This document shows, one piece after another, positions 7,068 through 8,669 of a DNA stretch of 8,669 nucleotides. Made by a program: the position numbers and the translations under genes. This stretch comes from an uncultured Alistipes sp. GTDB lineage: Bacteria; Bacteroidota; Bacteroidia; Bacteroidales; Rikenellaceae. Numbering within the stretch: position 1 is the stretch's first letter; every line of letters starts with the position of its first letter. The notes under the pieces are model-generated. The model saw only the letters and a list, made by a program, of their open reading frames with translations. It was not told where the DNA came from and made no database searches. Location: the NCBI GenBank assembly GCA_959604655.1, contig CAUHCL010000090.1, positions 1 through 8,669 of the forward strand, in the 5' to 3' direction.

Positions 7068-7143
7068 GCTGTTCGCCGTCGGCGACGGAATGCAAAAGCG
7101 TAAAGCGAATTGCAGTCCGCCGCATGGGGCGGCGGCGAACTGC
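7068..7143 (+). repeat. GC-rich intergenic repeat, copy 2
   Basis: This is the second copy of the repeat seen inverted at 1-55. The shared blocks are 7068-7078 (11 nt) and 7112-7133 (13 plus 9 nt with a 1-nt indel). The copy carries its own folds: 7073-7078 with 7080-7085 form a tight palindrome, and 7112-7123 pairs with 7132-7143 as 5 bp, one mismatch, then 6 bp around an 8-nt loop. It sits directly after the manC terminator. The right boundary is uncertain because copy 1 is cut by the window edge. Confidence 0.5.
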
Positions 7144-7144
7144 C

Positions 7145-7163
7145 GACCTCGCGCCGCGAGGTC
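7145..7163. repeat. 19-bp palindrome
   Basis: Two perfect 9-nt arms (GACCTCGCG and its complement) surround a single central C. It is adjacent to the end of repeat copy 2 and may belong to that element. It could also be a dyad site for a DNA-binding protein or a small hairpin. No T-run follows, so a terminator is unlikely. Confidence 0.55.
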
Positions 7164-7352
7164 GAAATACTCCGAATATTTCCATTGTAAGCATCTCTAT
7201 ATCCCGCCCCGACTTTTTCTTTTCGCAAAAAATCATTACTTTTGGAGGTTACTTTCGGAACCGCGGCGCATGCTTTAATCCGCGCCGACTTGTCACCCGA
7301 CATGCCTTTTCCGAAAAACGGGCCCGAGCGAATACAAACTGATAAAAATACT
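7164..7352 (+). promoter_or_regulatory. Candidate promoter and structured leader of the OPT transporter gene
   Basis: TACTTTTG at 7237-7244 matches TAnnTTTG, and a T-run at 7214-7218 sits where a -33 element is expected (about 19 nt upstream), without a strict TTTG. The inferred start near 7251 gives a leader of about 100 nt, long compared with the other genes here. Within it, 7253-7260 is perfectly complementary to 7309-7316 (8 bp) and encloses a second stem, 7264-7269 with 7282-7287 (6 bp). I do not recognise a known riboswitch. Together with the terminator, repeat and palindrome, this accounts for the 360-bp gap between manC and the transporter. Confidence 0.45.
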
Positions 7353-8669
7353 ATGGAACCAAACAAACGCAACGTGTCGATTCCCGACAACGCCTACCGC
7401 GAGCTCAAGGCGGGCGAAGAGTACAAACCTCTCATGCCAGCCGATTCCGTCCCCACGGAGGTGACGCCCTATTCGGTGACGATGGGCATACTTATGGCGG
7501 TGGTCTTCTCCGCCGCAGCCGCATTCCTCGGGCTCAAGGTAGGCCAGGTGTTCGAAGCCGCCATCCCCATAGCCATAATCACCGTCGGCATGGGCGCCGC
7601 CCTCGGCAAAAGCAACATGCTGGGACAGAACGTAATCATACAGTCCATCGGCGCCTGCTCGGGCGTGGTGGTGGCAGGCGCCATCTTCACCCTGCCCGCG
7701 CTCTACATTCTGGAGCTCGACGTGCAGTTCTACCAGATATTCCTCTCGTCGCTGCTCGGCGGCATTCTGGGCATCGTGCTGCTCATCCCGTTCCGCAAAT
7801 ACTTCGTCAAGGACATGCACGGCAAATATCCCTTCCCCGAAGCGACGGCCACGACCGAAGTGCTCGTCTCGGGCGAGAACGACGGCAGCCAGGCCAAGCT
7901 GCTGGCTGTGGCGGGTCTGGTGGGCGGACTCTACGACTTCATGGTCGGCACCTTCGGGGCGTGGACCGAGGTAGTATCTACCCGCATCTGCTCGTTCGGC
8001 GCCATGTGTGCCGACAAGTTCAAGGTGATGTTCTCGCTCAATACGGGCGCGGCAGTGCTGGGTCTGGGCTATATAATAGGTCTCAAATATGCCGTCATCA
8101 TCACGGCAGGATCGTGTCTGGTGTGGTTCCTCATCGTACCGCTCATCGGCTACGTTTCGCCCGAGGCCGCCGCACTCTCGCCCGAAGAGATATTCGCCGC
8201 GTTCGGCCGTCCGATAGGCATCGGCGGCATAGCCATGGCGGGACTCATAGGCATCATCCGCCAGTCGAAGATCATACGTCAGGCCGCCGCGCTGGCCGTG
8301 GGCGAACTCTCGCCCAAGAAGTCAGCCGCCGCCGTGACGCCCGAACGCACACAGCGCGACCTGCCGATGAAGCTCATCCTGTCGGTTCTCATCGCCGCAC
8401 TCGCCACGGCACTCATATTTTTCCGATTCGGACTGCTCGGCAACTGGTTCCAGAGCGGCGTGGCACTGCTCATCGTATTCGTCATAGCGTTCCTGTTCAC
8501 CACCGTGGCGGCCAACGCCATAGCCATAGTGGGCACCAACCCCGTGTCGGGCATGACACTTATGACGCTTATCCTCAGCTCGCTGGTGCTGGTGAGCATA
8601 GGACTCGGCGGCACCGAGGGAATGACCGCCGCGCTTGTCATCGGCGGCGTGGTCTGCACCGCCCTCTCA
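7353..8669 (+). CDS. OPT-family oligopeptide transporter, 5' part (runs off window)
   Basis: The reading frame is open from the ATG at 7353 to the last base: 439 codons with no stop, so the 3' part is missing. The product is a polytopic inner-membrane protein. A polar N-terminus of about 40 residues is followed by a first membrane segment at about 41-62 (GILMAVVFSAAAAFLGLKVG). Many hydrophobic helices follow, with a charged linker near 315-345. The OPT family signature NPVSGMT is at 396-402, and the conserved KYPFPEATATTEVL block is near residues 157-170. OPT proteins are proton-coupled importers of oligopeptides or, in other branches, metal chelates; this bacterial branch is commonly annotated for oligopeptides, but the substrate is not determined by sequence. 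The start is supported by the A-rich, SD-less region before it and by the OPT-like N-terminus. It probably forms its own transcription unit. Confidence 0.92.
   Translation, partial: MEPNKRNVSIPDNAYRELKAGEEYKPLMPADSVPTEVTPYSVTMGILMAVVFSAAAAFLGLKVGQVFEAAIPIAIITVGMGAALGKSNMLGQNVIIQSIGACSGVVVAGAIFTLPALYILELDVQFYQIFLSSLLGGILGIVLLIPFRKYFVKDMHGKYPFPEATATTEVLVSGENDGSQAKLLAVAGLVGGLYDFMVGTFGAWTEVVSTRICSFGAMCADKFKVMFSLNTGAAVLGLGYIIGLKYAVIITAGSCLVWFLIVPLIGYVSPEAAALSPEEIFAAFGRPIGIGGIAMAGLIGIIRQSKIIRQAAALAVGELSPKKSAAAVTPERTQRDLPMKLILSVLIAALATALIFFRFGLLGNWFQSGVALLIVFVIAFLFTTVAANAIAIVGTNPVSGMTLMTLILSSLVLVSIGLGGTEGMTAALVIGGVVCTALS

Noticed and set aside
1..7143. A composite mobile element bounded by the two inverted repeats
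   Set aside because: The enclosed genes are core chromosomal functions (pssA, manC, porin), no transposase or integrase is present, and the repeats are diverged. Independent copies of a dispersed repeat explain this better.
7030..7342. Short open frames in the manC-OPT intergenic region
   Set aside because: They overlap the terminator, repeat, palindrome and promoter elements, have no family resemblance and contradict one another in frame and strand.

Overview
The window looks like ordinary chromosomal DNA from a GC-rich member of the Bacteroidales. An Alistipes-type (Rikenellaceae) gut bacterium fits best. The grounds are a Bacteroidetes-style GH32 enzyme, a putative porin of the Bacteroidetes-specific Porin_10 type, promoter elements resembling the Bacteroidetes -7 consensus TAnnTTTG, the absence of clear Shine-Dalgarno sites, and high-GC codon use. 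The genus is inference; the phylum is well supported.

Layout. Bases 1-268 are non-coding. They hold one copy of a GC-rich intergenic repeat (1-55), a strong hairpin (127-177) and a candidate promoter. A secreted GH32 fructanase (269-2095, +) follows. It converges on a three-gene minus-strand cluster, and a bidirectional terminator (2132-2180) lies between them. Read in its own direction, the cluster is pssA (5827-5111), a putative outer-membrane porin (5078-2946; a GTG at 5114 is an alternative start) and a small lipoprotein lytic transglycosylase (2901-2197). pssA diverges from manC (5919-6992, +) across 91 bp that carry two outward-facing -7 boxes in an imperfect palindrome. manC ends at a clear intrinsic terminator (7012-7054). 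A 360-bp intergenic region follows, with a second copy of the repeat in opposite orientation (7068-7143), a 19-bp palindrome and a candidate promoter with a roughly 100-nt leader. An OPT-family transporter (from 7353, +) runs off the right edge.

How the genes fit together. The minus-strand cluster concerns the cell envelope: phospholipid synthesis (PssA), an outer-membrane barrel, and peptidoglycan cleavage. ManC supplies GDP-mannose for surface glycans, so it fits the same theme, but it has its own promoter. The GH32 enzyme and the OPT transporter concern nutrient acquisition (fructans; peptides or similar solutes) and have no partner genes in view: there is no SusC/SusD pair, fructokinase or regulator in the window.

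I see no mobile element, CRISPR array, tRNA, rRNA, phage gene or defence system, and no convincing undescribed system. The points most worth a second look are the inverted pair of intergenic repeats, the mirrored divergent promoter, the pssA-porin-transglycosylase arrangement, and the possible surface-export signal on the transglycosylase.
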